Assembly: GCA_004293365.1 (NCBI GenBank)
Contig: RDYN01000037.1
Location: 1 to 56,285, forward strand
Direction: 5' to 3'
Length of the DNA: 56,285 nt
Origin: Oscillatoriales cyanobacterium
GTDB lineage: Bacteria; Cyanobacteriota; Cyanobacteriia; Cyanobacteriales; Microcoleaceae
The translations under genes were made by a program, and so were the position numbers. Shown piece after piece: positions 1-9,561 of the stretch (within the stretch, counting starts at the first letter, position 1; the number at the start of each line of letters is the position of its first letter). The notes beneath the pieces were generated by a model, which was given only the letters and a program-made list of their open reading frames with translations, searched no databases and was not told where the DNA came from.

Positions 1-98
1 GGTCATTGGTCATTGGTCATTGGTCATTGGTCATTGGTCATTGGTCATTGGTCATTGGTCATTGGTCATTGGTCATTGGTCATTGGTCATTGGTCATT
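1..98. repeat. Heptamer tandem array (GGTCATT)x14
   Basis: Fourteen perfect head-to-tail copies of the 7-mer GGTCATT open the window, so the array may continue upstream. Such heptameric short tandem repeats are typical of spacers in filamentous cyanobacteria. An open frame runs through it only because 7-mers lacking stops can be read in all frames; I do not regard it as coding. Confidence 0.95.
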
Positions 99-275
99 GA
101 CAGTTGATTTTAGCGATTGTCGATCGACTTTTTCCCAATTCCCGATTTTCAGATTGGGAGCATCTCAATTTTGGTTTTATATTATTGTTTTCCCCGATCG
201 CGTATTGTATAAGAGAGCGAGGACGATCGCACTCAAACAAAAAAAGGCTTTTTACGAAAATGAGATGCTTCCTTC

Positions 276-620
276 CTATTCGCCCAGCAGGGATTCAAAG
301 GCGGCTTGCAAAGACTTGATATCGCCTACTCTGGCTACTAACAAGTTTTCGCTCCCGGCATCCTGCAACCTATCCTTCCAATACTGGACGCTCTCGGAGT
401 TGTTCATCCAGAAACTAATCACGGTATTGACAACTCGATCGACATCCCAGCCTCGATAGGGAGAAACTATCTCCACGGCTGCGACAAACGCATCCAGAGT
501 GCACTTCCTGTTTCCCAAATATTCTACACCCGACGGCTGCTGTTGTTGCAGCAATTCCTGCTGCTGGTTAAAAAATGTTAAAGTTGGAGATACGCCCAGG
601 ATTTCAAATGTATAGTTCAT
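276..620 (-). CDS. Small hypothetical protein
   Basis: A 114-residue protein of unrecognised family. I start it at the ATG at 620, beginning MNYTFEILGV, because a strong Shine-Dalgarno (GGGAGGAAG) lies just upstream; the frame could extend about 10 codons further. It has a Gln-rich stretch near residues 18-30 (QQQELLQQQQ) and then a mixed alpha-helical sequence with no signal peptide, membrane segment or cysteine motif. The start MNYTFEILGV...PTLTFFNQQQE resembles short cyanobacterial leader- or bacteriocin-type reading frames only superficially. It stands alone, with repeats on both sides. Real gene likely; function unknown. Confidence 0.6.
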   Translation of the reverse strand: MNYTFEILGVSPTLTFFNQQQELLQQQQPSGVEYLGNRKCTLDAFVAAVEIVSPYRGWDVDRVVNTVISFWMNNSESVQYWKDRLQDAGSENLLVARVGDIKSLQAAFESLLGE

Positions 621-1328
621 GTCTTCCTCCCGAAGTATTATTTTGCTCAAAGGTCGATCGCTTCGGAAAAAGCCAGAAACACTTGACCTTACCGAAAAAT
701 AGGTACAAGTGGCCGACGCTCATGGCGATCGAACCCAAAATTTTAGACTCCTGTTCAAGCTCCTCGATCGAGGCGAGTAAATCTAAAATCTAAAATCTAA
801 AATCGACTGACGTTGCTGCCCCAAGATGAACCGCAGATGCTTCTATTACCCTCTTGGCGTGCGATGGCTTACGCCCCGCTACGCCCCGCTACGCGATTTT
901 GTCCGCTTATTCTATCAATAGCAAATTTTTCAACAGACTGTTGTCAAATAATTTACATTTATTATGGTACTGGCCTTGAAAATTCAAATCAGATTTTTAT
1001 TAAGTAGCCGTAAGCTGGGCAATCTGCACCCGGAGAAAGCGATCGGATTTTAGATTAAAGATTTGAAAATTGGGAATGACTGATGAATTAAGCAGTTGCT
1101 TTTTTGAGTTTTGGGGCTGGAGTTCTCCATCGCGATCGCCCGATTCACTCAAGTAGTGCCATGATTAATATTACAATTTTTCAAAGTAGTGCTGGAAACC
1201 TCAGTCAAGTTTTGACCGGGCGGCTACCCCAATTCACTATTGCTGTGGGACTTTGTAACTTATAATATCTAGGGCATCTGGGAAACGACAAACGATACGC
1301 AAACCTCGTAGGTGTCAAAATAATATTG
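621..1328. other. Gene-poor spacer with a short heptamer tract
   Basis: About 700 bp with no convincing gene. It holds a TCTAAAA heptamer tract at about 778-804, a short repeated CGCCCCGCTA at about 870-890, and AT-rich sequence before the histidine kinase start that may carry its promoter (TTATAAT near 1260). The short open frames here lack ribosome-binding sites and family resemblance. Confidence 0.6.
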
Positions 1329-4300
1329 ATGTTATTGAAAACTCTGAGCAGCCGTCTGATGAAAAGCTCGCCCAAGATGTCACTGAGCCTCGTCTTGTTG
1401 ATGCCGCTGGTGGTGCAAATCTCCGTAGCAGTCGGCGTGACGGGATGGCTGTCGTTTCGCAACGGCCAGAAAGCCGTCAATGACCTTGCTACCAGGTTGA
1501 GCTTGGAAGTCGCAGCGAGGACTAAAGAAAATTTCCGCAGTTTTGGAGAGGTGTCTCACCTGTTCCTGCAAATTAATACTGCTGCGATCGCCTCTGGAAA
1601 CCTAGACCCGCAAGACTTCCCCAATTTAGAACGCTATTTGTGGAACCAGACTAAGCTGAGCGATCGCACTACAACCATCTACTACGGCGACGAGCAGGGC
1701 AAATTCCTCTTGCTCAAACGCGAAGCAGAAGACTTACTATACATCAGAGACGAATCAACCGCTCCCAACCGCCAAATTTATCGCCTCGACAGCAAAGGAA
1801 ATCGCACTGAGCTCATCCAAACCGCTGCCTACGACCCCCGTACTAGACCGTGGTACCAAGCAGCTAAACAGTCAGAAAAAGCCACTTGGTCTCCGATCTA
1901 CGTCTTCACGGCCTCGCCAGTTCTCGGCATTACGCCGGTGATGCCTGTTTACACTGACACAGGAAAGCTGCGGGGGGTATTGGCAATTGACCTGACTCTT
2001 TCTCAAATCAGCGATTTTCTCAAAAGTATCAAAATTAGCCCGTCAGGAGAAGTTTTTGCGATCGAACGCAGCGGGGAAATAGTCGCCAGTTCCACAGACG
2101 AATTGCCCTTTATCACTGACAACAACGGACAAAAACGGCTGTTGGCGATTAAAAGTAAAAATTTGCTAGTTCGATCGGCTTCCACATACTTGCAAACACG
2201 ATTTGGCAGTTTTGAAGAAATTGACAGCCAAGGACAGTTTAGCTTCGATATAGACGGCAAACGTCAATTCATTACGGTTGCTCCCCTGCGAGACGGCCGC
2301 GGCCTCGATTGGCTGATTGTCGTGGCAATCCCGGAAGCCGACTTTATGGAACAAATTAACGCCAACACTCGCACAACTATCTTATTGTGCTTTTTTGCGT
2401 TCCTATTGGCGATCGTCCTGGGAATTTTCACCTCTCGCTGGGTTGTCAAACCAATTACCCGATTGCTAGAAGCTTCCAAAGCTTTAACAAAAATGTCCGA
2501 AACTGCCGACTTCACCTCCGCCGAATTAGACGGCGAAGTCGAAGTCAAAGGCGTCAACGAACTCGGCGTCCTGGCTCAGTCTTTTAACCAGATGGCGAGA
2601 CAATTGCGGTCGTCTTTTGTAGCCCTAGAACGAACCAACTCCAGTTTAGAACAGCGAGTAGCAGAGCGGACTGCCGAACTCGAAGCCACCGAAGCAGAAT
2701 TGCGGGCTTTGTTTGCAGCCATGAGCGAATTAATTATAGTTGTGGACGCCAGCGGTCGCTATTTGAAAATCGCGCCCACAAATATGTCCCTGCTTTACAA
2801 ACCAGCCGAAGAATTAGTTGGGAAAACTATCGGAGAGCTGTTTGAGCAAGCTACAGCCGACAATTTGCTCAACCACATTCGAGCAGCTTTAGATACTCAG
2901 CAAACTGTCAGTATTGAGTACGATTTAACCATTAACAACCGCGAAGTTTGTTTTGCCGCCAGCATTTCGCCGCTTTCAGAAACATCCGTAATTTGGGTTG
3001 CCCGCGACATTACCGAACAGAAGCGAGCCGAATCAGTGCGGCGGATGAGGCAAAAACAATTGCTCAAACAAAATACGGTTTTGCTAGAATTGGCAAGAAA
3101 TAAAGCGCTGTATCGAGGCGATTTGCAAGTAGCTTTGAGGGAAATCGCCGAAGCGGCGGCTCATACCCTAGATGCAGAAGCAGCCGGAGCTTGGTTGTAC
3201 GACGAAAGCCGCTCGAAACTGCAATGTCTCGACCAATTTCACCGCAGCAACAACCAGCATTCCCAAGGCGCCGAACTCGCAGCAGCAGACTATCCAGCTT
3301 ATTTTAAAGCTTTGGAAGAAGACCGGACGATCGCAGCCGACGACGCTCTCTCAGATGTCAGAACCAGACAATTAGTGGGATCTTACTTTGCACAAAGCGG
3401 CACCACATCAACCTTAGATGCGCCGGTGCGATTGGGAGGACACACAGTTGGAGTCCTCTGTATCGAACAGGTGGGAAATCCTCGCCACTGGACAGTAGAA
3501 GAGCAAAATTTTGCTGCTTCCCTCGCAGATTTGGTATCATTGGCGATCGAAGCTAGCGATCGCGATCGGACACAAAACGCCCTGCTTCAAGCAGAACAAA
3601 AATACCGCAGCATCTTTGAAAACGCAGTCGAAGGCATTTTTCAAACCACCCCCGAAGGTCGCTTCTTGAGCGTAAATCCATCCTTAGCCCGCATCTACGG
3701 TTACGCCACTCCCGAAGAATTGACATCAAATCTCACCAACATCAGACAGCAAACTTACGTCAATCCTCAGCAGCGCGAAAAGTTTATGCGAGTGATGAAA
3801 GAATCTGGACAAATTTCGGGGTTTGAGTCAGAAGTTTACCGCGTTGACGGCAGCATAATTTGGATTTCCGAAAGCGCCCGTGCAGTGTGCGACACCGACG
3901 GCGAGGTGCTCTACTATGAAGGTAGCGTCGAGGATATTAGCGATCGCAAAGTCTTTGAATCCGCCTTGCAACTCGCCCTAGAAGCAGCCGAAGCAGCTTC
4001 CACCGCAAAAAGCGCATTTTTAGCAAACATGAGCCACGAACTGCGAACACCTCTCAATGCGATCATCGGCTACAGCGAAATGCTCCAAGAAGAAACCGAA
4101 GAATCCGGCTACGACGAACTCACCCCAGACTTAGACAAAATCCGCACATCCGGCCGACACTTGCTGTCGCTAATCAACGACATTCTCGACATTTCTAAAA
4201 TCGAAGCCGGTCGCATGGATTTGTACTTAGAAACCTTCGACATCGCCGCCTTGATAGAAGAAGTCGCCGACACCGCCGTGCCACTAATTGAGAAAAATCA

Positions 4301-4766
4301 TAATACTTTAAACTTAGAGCAAATTGGCAATATCGGCACTATGCACGGTGACATTACCAAACTGCGGCAGATTTTATTAAATTTGCTGAGCAATGCCGCC
4401 AAATTCACTCAAAACGGTACAATTACCATCACAGCCAGCCGAGAAAAAATCGCCGGCTACAGCAGCGAAGCGACAGCAGAAAACAGTTCGGAACCTGCGG
4501 TAAATTCTCCATCCTCAAATCCCGGTAAAGAATTTTTAGTAGTTAATTGTACAGATACAGGAATTGGCATGAATCCAGAGCAGTTGCAGCACATTTTCCA
4601 ACCCTTTATCCAAGCAGATGCTTCTACCACGCGCAAATACGGCGGCACCGGTTTGGGACTAGCAATCAGCCAGCGTTTTTGCCTCATGATGGGTGGCAAT
4701 ATTTCAGTAAACAGTCAAGCCGGTGTTGGTTCTACTTTTACCATCCGCTTACCAGTTAATACTTAA
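1329..4766 (+). CDS. Multi-sensor transmembrane histidine kinase (dCache-HAMP-PAS-GAF-PAS-HisKA-HATPase)
   Basis: A membrane sensor kinase of about 1145 residues. TM1 is near residues 23-45 and is followed by a large extracytoplasmic dCache-like region (about 60-340). TM2 is near 350-370, then HAMP (about 371-440), a short coiled coil, PAS1 (about 457-575), GAF (about 590-740) and PAS2 (about 756-890). The HisKA domain has the phospho-acceptor in SHELRTPLNAIIGYSEML (His near 903). The HATPase domain has an N box (LLNLLSNAAKF, about 1017), DTGIGM (about 1076) and GTGLGLAIS (about 1107). There is no receiver domain and no adjacent response regulator, so it is an orphan kinase whose partner cannot be named. 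I use the ATG at 1329, preceded by an in-frame TTG; the ATG at 1359 is also possible. It converges on kdpD, but nothing ties it to K+ sensing. Confidence 0.9.
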   Translation: MLLKTLSSRLMKSSPKMSLSLVLLMPLVVQISVAVGVTGWLSFRNGQKAVNDLATRLSLEVAARTKENFRSFGEVSHLFLQINTAAIASGNLDPQDFPNLERYLWNQTKLSDRTTTIYYGDEQGKFLLLKREAEDLLYIRDESTAPNRQIYRLDSKGNRTELIQTAAYDPRTRPWYQAAKQSEKATWSPIYVFTASPVLGITPVMPVYTDTGKLRGVLAIDLTLSQISDFLKSIKISPSGEVFAIERSGEIVASSTDELPFITDNNGQKRLLAIKSKNLLVRSASTYLQTRFGSFEEIDSQGQFSFDIDGKRQFITVAPLRDGRGLDWLIVVAIPEADFMEQINANTRTTILLCFFAFLLAIVLGIFTSRWVVKPITRLLEASKALTKMSETADFTSAELDGEVEVKGVNELGVLAQSFNQMARQLRSSFVALERTNSSLEQRVAERTAELEATEAELRALFAAMSELIIVVDASGRYLKIAPTNMSLLYKPAEELVGKTIGELFEQATADNLLNHIRAALDTQQTVSIEYDLTINNREVCFAASISPLSETSVIWVARDITEQKRAESVRRMRQKQLLKQNTVLLELARNKALYRGDLQVALREIAEAAAHTLDAEAAGAWLYDESRSKLQCLDQFHRSNNQHSQGAELAAADYPAYFKALEEDRTIAADDALSDVRTRQLVGSYFAQSGTTSTLDAPVRLGGHTVGVLCIEQVGNPRHWTVEEQNFAASLADLVSLAIEASDRDRTQNALLQAEQKYRSIFENAVEGIFQTTPEGRFLSVNPSLARIYGYATPEELTSNLTNIRQQTYVNPQQREKFMRVMKESGQISGFESEVYRVDGSIIWISESARAVCDTDGEVLYYEGSVEDISDRKVFESALQLALEAAEAASTAKSAFLANMSHELRTPLNAIIGYSEMLQEETEESGYDELTPDLDKIRTSGRHLLSLINDILDISKIEAGRMDLYLETFDIAALIEEVADTAVPLIEKNHNTLNLEQIGNIGTMHGDITKLRQILLNLLSNAAKFTQNGTITITASREKIAGYSSEATAENSSEPAVNSPSSNPGKEFLVVNCTDTGIGMNPEQLQHIFQPFIQADASTTRKYGGTGLGLAISQRFCLMMGGNISVNSQAGVGSTFTIRLPVNT

Positions 4767-4875
4767 CTAATTTTGGTATTTTTGAGCTATCATTGTATTA
4801 CCAAATCTCGTAGATAATGTCTTGACCTGTCAAGACAGTATCTACAAGTATTATGGTTAATTGACCGGATATCAT

Positions 4876-4923
4876 CTGACTGCTGACTGCTGACTGCTGA
4901 CTGCTGACTGATGACTGCTGACT
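4876..4923. repeat. Heptamer tandem array (CTGACTG)n
   Basis: About six and a half copies of CTGACTG, one variant, between the convergent histidine kinase and kdpD. The array abuts the kdpD stop codon. Confidence 0.9.
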
Positions 4924-6073
4924 AATTAGGAATCCCACTTTTGTCTGTAGCGATGATGTGCAAATCTACGTGTTTGAGCGATCGCACTAACTTTTGAGTC
5001 AAGGATCCCCGCAGCAGCAAATTCCAGCGCGATTGCTGGCTTTCGCCGATCACAATTTGAGTAATTCGATACTGTTTGGCTACACCTGCGATCGCTTTAG
5101 CTATATGAGGGCCGTTTGCCCGCAAAAATTGCCCGTTAAATTCTTTACAAAGTTTCTCGCAAGTTTCTATGTGCAAGCTTTCTGCTTTGGTTAAAAATCG
5201 ATCGGGATCGCTGACAAACACAGCATAAAACGGGGCATTCATGTAATTAGCAAGTCTCGCGCCCCGCCGCAGCAGTTGCAAGGAATTGGGATAAGTGGAG
5301 ACGCATACTAGAACTCGTTCGTGAATGTTGCAAATTTGACCTTTTAAAGTTTCTGCGTCATCTTCAACGTTGTCTGCTACTTCTCGCAGTGCAAGTTCTC
5401 GCAAAGCAATTAAATGACGGCGCTGGAAAAAGTTTTCTAATGATTGTTCAATTTTTTCGGGAGCGTATATTTTGCCTTCTAACAACCTTTCTTCTAAAGT
5501 TTCCGGCGTGACATCAACGACGACTATTTCGTCAGCTTTTTCAAGGACGCTATCTGGCACTCGCTCTCGCACTACAACTCCGGTAATTCGAGCGACTAAA
5601 TCGTTGAGACTTTCTATGTGCTGAATGTTGAGTGTAGAAAAAACATCAATGCCAGCATTGAGAATTTGTTCGACATCTTGATATCGCTTTTCTCGCAGAG
5701 AACCGGGAATATTTGTATGAGCGAGTTCGTCTACTAATGCTAGTTGAGGGCGGCGTGCTATCACGGCCTCAGTATCCATTTCTGTCAGCATTTTTTCACC
5801 GCGCAGCATTTGTTTTCGCGGGACTATTTCCAGTCCCTCGCCTTTTGCTGCTGTCTCTTTTCGCCCGTGAGTTTCTAACAGCCCGACGGCGACATCAATG
5901 CCTTGAGATTTGAGTCTGTGTCCTTCTTCTAGCATTCGGAAAGTTTTGCCGACACCGGGGGCCATACCGATAAATATTTTGTGCTTTCCCCGGCGGCGCG
6001 TGCGATCGCAAGTGCGGTTAGGTTGGCTGTAAAGCGCGTCTGGATTGTTTGGAAGTTCGCTAGAGTGAATCAT
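4922..6073 (-). CDS. kdpD: KdpD N-terminal sensor region only (kinase-less KdpD)
   Basis: At 383 residues this covers only the cytoplasmic N-terminal part of the ~890-residue enterobacterial KdpD. Residues ~30-240 form the KdpD domain, with a Walker-A-like GMAPGVGKTF and LALVDELAHTNIPGSLR. Residues ~245-375 form a UspA-like domain (RVLVCVSTYPNS, IVIGESQQSRW). The four membrane helices, HisKA and HATPase regions are absent, so it cannot phosphorylate KdpE, and no kdpE lies in the window. Short KdpD proteins are known from cyanobacteria such as Anabaena, so this is probably the native form and not a broken gene. It is the last gene of the kdp cluster, about 120 bp after kdpC across a repeat-filled gap. 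Confidence 0.92.
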   Translation of the reverse strand: MIHSSELPNNPDALYSQPNRTCDRTRRRGKHKIFIGMAPGVGKTFRMLEEGHRLKSQGIDVAVGLLETHGRKETAAKGEGLEIVPRKQMLRGEKMLTEMDTEAVIARRPQLALVDELAHTNIPGSLREKRYQDVEQILNAGIDVFSTLNIQHIESLNDLVARITGVVVRERVPDSVLEKADEIVVVDVTPETLEERLLEGKIYAPEKIEQSLENFFQRRHLIALRELALREVADNVEDDAETLKGQICNIHERVLVCVSTYPNSLQLLRRGARLANYMNAPFYAVFVSDPDRFLTKAESLHIETCEKLCKEFNGQFLRANGPHIAKAIAGVAKQYRITQIVIGESQQSRWNLLLRGSLTQKLVRSLKHVDLHIIATDKSGIPN

Positions 6074-6074
6074 A

Positions 6075-6190
6075 GCAGTTGACAGTTGACAGTTGACAGT
6101 TGATAGTTGATAGCTGGCAGTTGACAGTTGACAGTTGACAGTTGCTATAAATAACTAATGACTAATGACTATTGACTAATGACTACTGAC
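6075..6190. repeat. Two adjacent heptamer arrays between kdpC and kdpD
   Basis: Copies of ACAGTTG (about 6075-6144, with variants) are followed by copies of ACTAATG (about 6152-6190). Together they fill nearly the whole kdpC-kdpD spacer. Confidence 0.88.
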
Positions 6191-6196
6191 TCTAAA

Positions 6197-6826
6197 CTAT
6201 TGTAAACCGTCGAGAGCCATATTCAGTTTGAGGACGTTAACTCCCGGTTCGCCGAAAATGCCGATAAATCTGCCGTCGGTATTTTTGGCTACCAGCATTT
6301 CTACTTGATTGAGATTGAGCGATCGCACTTTTGCTACCCGTTCAATTTGCGCCCTAGCTGATTCTACGCTAATGTGCGGGTCGAGGCTAGAACCGGAAGT
6401 ATAGACTAAATCCGCAGTCGGTTTGATCCCAGCGCCTTTGAGGCGGGCTAATTCAACTTGCACGCCTTGAAAACCATCTTTCTCATTACCTCGCTTCAGC
6501 AAATCTGAGTTGCTGGGAGCCAGGTTGCTCGCTCCCGAAACACCTGTTCTTTGAGTTAAATTATCTGCCTTTCTCGGGTCGTAATCAGTAGCTGCAAAGC
6601 TGCTGTAATTTGTGGTGCTGGGGCGACTCCAAAAATACTTTTCTGATGCGAACGGTTGACCGATTAACGATGAACCGACTACAACTCCCTTGTTGGTAAT
6701 TAAGCTGCCGTTTGCTTGCGAGTTGAACGCAAGTTGACCGATTGCTAGCAGGATTAAGGGATAGATAATTGCGGTGATTCCCCACAAAACTAAAGTGACG
6801 CGAATAGCTCTGATTAATTCTCTCAT
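6197..6826 (-). CDS. kdpC: K+-transporting ATPase subunit C
   Basis: KdpC stabilises the KdpB nucleotide-binding state and holds the KdpFABC K+ pump together at the cytoplasmic membrane. One N-terminal membrane helix (about residues 8-30, TLVLWGITAIIYPLILLAIG) precedes the periplasmic domain, with family motifs IGQPF, YFWSRPS, the DLVYTSGSSLDPHIS stretch and a C-terminal VNVLKLN. I start at the ATG at 6826 (MRELIRAIRV) because GAGG lies 7 nt upstream; a TTG four codons earlier is less likely. The product is 209 residues, slightly longer than the E. coli protein. Confidence 0.95.
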   Translation of the reverse strand: MRELIRAIRVTLVLWGITAIIYPLILLAIGQLAFNSQANGSLITNKGVVVGSSLIGQPFASEKYFWSRPSTTNYSSFAATDYDPRKADNLTQRTGVSGASNLAPSNSDLLKRGNEKDGFQGVQVELARLKGAGIKPTADLVYTSGSSLDPHISVESARAQIERVAKVRSLNLNQVEMLVAKNTDGRFIGIFGEPGVNVLKLNMALDGLQ

Positions 6827-6838
6827 AAATGACCTCAA

Positions 6839-6994
6839 TGAAGGAAGTTCGGCAACGGATTATGTAACGGATGTAACGGATGTCATGAAATACGGGAGGC
6901 CAGAAACCGGGTTTTTCGCGAAAATATTTATTTGGGCCACCAGATTTGGTAAAAAACCCGGTTTCTCAGAGTCGGCGGGCGCTACACGCTAGAC
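6839..6994. repeat. Two dispersed repeats filling the kdpF-kdpC spacer
   Basis: Positions 6842-6890 carry the element GGAAGTTCGGCAACGGATTA plus GTAACGGAT iterations, also seen at 46852-46905 and, inverted, near 52915-52965. Positions 6902-6968 carry a hairpin-type repeat whose ends are GAAACCGGGTTTTT and AAAAACCCGGTTTC; relatives lie at 27396-27463 and 50860-51063. Confidence 0.85.
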
Positions 6995-7264
6995 TTAAAA
7001 TCTTTCTGGTTGAAAAATTACGACAAATAAATAAACTGCGAGTCCGACGATTACTAAACCCAAAAGACTTAAACCCCAGGCAGCTTTTTTAGTTATACTT
7101 TCATCTGTGGTAGCATAAACAGCGGGTGCAATTATTAAGTTAAAGCACATTATTAGAAATAGCTGCACCGGGATTGGGTGGCGCTGCCACAGCATTTGTC
7201 CTAACTCTATTGTTTCTTTAAAATCGCTAGGTAAAACATCGTTAAGCAAATTGTTGCGTTTCAT
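6995..7264 (-). CDS. kdpF: KdpF-like small subunit with N-terminal extension (cyanobacterial KdpG/KdpF)
   Basis: An 89-residue membrane protein between kdpB and kdpC. The C-terminal third (GLVIVGLAVYLFVVIFQPERF) is a KdpF-like single helix ending in the usual aromatic/charged tail. The first 60 residues add a soluble stretch and a second hydrophobic segment (about 35-53). Enterobacterial KdpF is only about 29 residues and lies before kdpA. Anabaena kdp operons carry an extra gene, kdpG, at this position, and this fits it. Start ATG at 7264 with CGGAG six nt upstream. It presumably associates with KdpA and KdpB. Confidence 0.82.
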   Translation of the reverse strand: MKRNNLLNDVLPSDFKETIELGQMLWQRHPIPVQLFLIMCFNLIIAPAVYATTDESITKKAAWGLSLLGLVIVGLAVYLFVVIFQPERF

Positions 7265-7289
7265 AATTACTCCGGTTTTGGTTATTATA

Positions 7290-7458
7290 CAGTCGAGGCA
7301 GAGCCTCTATATCTGCGTTTTCAGGCAGAGCCTAGGAACGAGGCTCTTTGAAATGAGAATCGAGGCAAAGCCTCTGCATATGCGTTCCCAGGCAGAGCCG
7401 GGGAAGGAGTCTTAAACGAGACTAATGACTAATGACTAATGACTAATGACTAATGACT
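7290..7458. repeat. Repeat cluster in the kdpB-kdpF spacer
   Basis: Iterated GAGGCAGAGCCTC-type imperfect palindromes occupy about 7290-7402. A heptamer array of ACTAATG follows at 7420-7458 and ends at the kdpB stop region. Confidence 0.85.
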
Positions 7459-7462
7459 TCTT

Positions 7463-9556
7463 CTATGCTAGCCCGATCGCAGAAATGAAAAAATAGATGA
7501 TTTTGATGGCGATAAACGGCGCGACGGCTCCGCCCAATCCGTAGATTAAAATGTTGCGCTGCAACGGTTGATTCGCAGTTAACGGGCGAAATTTTACCCC
7601 AGTTAATGCTAGGGGAATTAAAGCGGGAATAATCAAAGCGTTGTAAACTAATGCTGACAAAACCGCTGATTGACCGCTGGCTAAACCCATGATGTTTAAA
7701 GCGCCGACGGGAGCAAACATTGCGGGAATAATTGCGAAGTATTTGGCGATGTCGTTGGCGAGGGAAAAGGTGGTTAGGGCGCCGCGAGTAATCAGCAATT
7801 GTTTGCCAATTGTAACTAAATCAATGAGTTTTGTGGGGTCGGAATCTAAGTCCACCATGTTCGCAGCTTCCTTGGCTGCTTGGGTTCCAGAATTCATCGC
7901 CAAACCTACGTTTGCTTGGGCTAGTGCGGGTGCGTCGTTGGTGCCGTCTCCCGTCATTGCTACTAATTTGCCTTCGGCTTGTTGCTTGCGAATTACTTCG
8001 ATTTTGTCTTCGGGAGTTGCTTCGGCTATGAAGTCGTCAACTCCGGCTTCGTCGGCAATTACTGATGCTGTAATGCGGTTATCTCCGGTGAGCATGATGG
8101 TGCGAATTCCCATTTTTCGCAGTTGGTCAAACCGATCGCGAATTCCCGGTTTAATCACGTCTTTTAAATAGATAATCCCGTAGGTGTCGCTGCCTTGACA
8201 AACGCCTAACGGTGTGCCTCCCAACCGCGAAACTCGCTCGTAAGCTTCATCGAGATCCAGGCCGAAATTGCCGCCGCGCGATCGCACAAAACCCTTCACC
8301 GCATCCACCGCACCCTTGCGCGCCTCCGTACCATCCGCCAAATCCGTGCCCGACATCCGGGTTTTTGCCGAAAAATCAATGCCTTCGGCTCCTCGGGAGT
8401 TAGTGCGATCGAAATCCACCGCTGCGCCCAGATTTTGAGCCAAACGGACGATCGACTTTCCCTCTGGAGTATCGTCAAAAACGCTCGCAGTCAGCGCTAC
8501 CTGCGCCACTTCTTGCAGCGAATGACCGTTAACCGGAATGAATTCCTCGGCTAAACGGTTCCCCAGCGTGATTGTCCCCGTTTTGTCCAAAATCAGCGTA
8601 TTCACGTCGCCGCAAGCCTCCACGGCGCGTCCAGAGGTCGCTATCACGTTAAACTGAGCGACGCGATCCATCCCCGCAATGCCGATCGCGCTTAACAAAC
8701 CGCCGATCGTTGTCGGAATCAGCGCCACCAGCAGCGAAACCAGCGTCACCACGCCCACAGGAGTTTTCACGTAATTTCCCACGGGCGGAATCGTCGATAC
8801 CACAATCAAAAATACCAGAGTCAGCACCGCCAGCAGCACCGTCAGCGCGATCTCGTTCGGTGTTTTCGATCGTTCAGCGCCCTCCACCAGCGCGATCATC
8901 CTGTCCAAAAACCCCTTACCGGGGTCGGCCATCACCCGCAGCGTCAGCTCGTCGGAAAGGATGCGCGTACCTCCTGTGACGGAACTGGCGATGTCCGATC
9001 CCGGTTCTTTCAACACCGGCGCCGATTCCCCGGTAATCGCCGATTCGTCCACCGATGCGACACCTGCGATCACTTCGCCGTCAGCGGGAATGACATCGCC
9101 TGCGATCGCTTTAATTTGATCGCCGCGTCTGAGAGATGTCGAACTAATTTCCTGAATTGAACCGTCTGGTAAGAGTTTGCGGGCTGTGGTATCTGCTTTT
9201 GTCGATCGCAGCGCATCTGCTTGCGCTTTCCCGCGCCCTTCCGCCACCGCTTCTGCAAAATTAGCAAATACCAAAGTGAAGAATAAAATCAGGGTGACAA
9301 GGCCGTTAAAAACGACCTGATTGTTGCCGGGAACCGGGCCGAACAGCGTCGGATCTGCGGTCAAAAGTGCAGTGACAATTGTACCAACCCACACCACAAA
9401 CATCACCGGGTTTTTTAGCATCACCCGGGGGTTTAGCTTGACAAAAGCTTCTTTGAAAGCTCTTTGATAAAGGCTTTTATTATTTGCTTTTGGTGTGTGT
9501 TTTCGAGAGTCGCGAGAGCCTCTAGCACTTATTTTTGGAGTATTGGAGGAAGCCAT
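7463..9556 (-). CDS. kdpB: K+-transporting P-type ATPase, catalytic subunit B
   Basis: KdpB hydrolyses ATP to energise high-affinity K+ uptake through KdpA. The 697 residues contain the actuator motif AITGES, the phosphorylation motif DKTGTITLGNR, the nucleotide-domain GAEGIDFSAKTRMSG and KGAVDAVKGF, and the hinge GDGTNDAPALAQANVGLAM, as in all KdpB proteins. Membrane helices flank these, the last pair near the C terminus (ISAIGLA end). The first ~35 residues are a basic, low-complexity extension relative to E. coli (682 aa). No clear Shine-Dalgarno precedes the ATG, which follows a TTAGATTTTAG repeat tract. Confidence 0.97.
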   Translation of the reverse strand: MASSNTPKISARGSRDSRKHTPKANNKSLYQRAFKEAFVKLNPRVMLKNPVMFVVWVGTIVTALLTADPTLFGPVPGNNQVVFNGLVTLILFFTLVFANFAEAVAEGRGKAQADALRSTKADTTARKLLPDGSIQEISSTSLRRGDQIKAIAGDVIPADGEVIAGVASVDESAITGESAPVLKEPGSDIASSVTGGTRILSDELTLRVMADPGKGFLDRMIALVEGAERSKTPNEIALTVLLAVLTLVFLIVVSTIPPVGNYVKTPVGVVTLVSLLVALIPTTIGGLLSAIGIAGMDRVAQFNVIATSGRAVEACGDVNTLILDKTGTITLGNRLAEEFIPVNGHSLQEVAQVALTASVFDDTPEGKSIVRLAQNLGAAVDFDRTNSRGAEGIDFSAKTRMSGTDLADGTEARKGAVDAVKGFVRSRGGNFGLDLDEAYERVSRLGGTPLGVCQGSDTYGIIYLKDVIKPGIRDRFDQLRKMGIRTIMLTGDNRITASVIADEAGVDDFIAEATPEDKIEVIRKQQAEGKLVAMTGDGTNDAPALAQANVGLAMNSGTQAAKEAANMVDLDSDPTKLIDLVTIGKQLLITRGALTTFSLANDIAKYFAIIPAMFAPVGALNIMGLASGQSAVLSALVYNALIIPALIPLALTGVKFRPLTANQPLQRNILIYGLGGAVAPFIAIKIIYFFISAIGLA

Positions 9557-9561
9557 GTCAA

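Noticed and set aside
13..459. 148-codon frame from the left end
   Set aside because: Starts inside the GGTCATT array and overlaps the better-supported minus-strand small gene.
1329..4766. The missing KdpD kinase half
   Set aside because: Its sensor part is dCache-HAMP-PAS-GAF and lacks the KdpD four-helix region; convergent orientation also argues against one unit.
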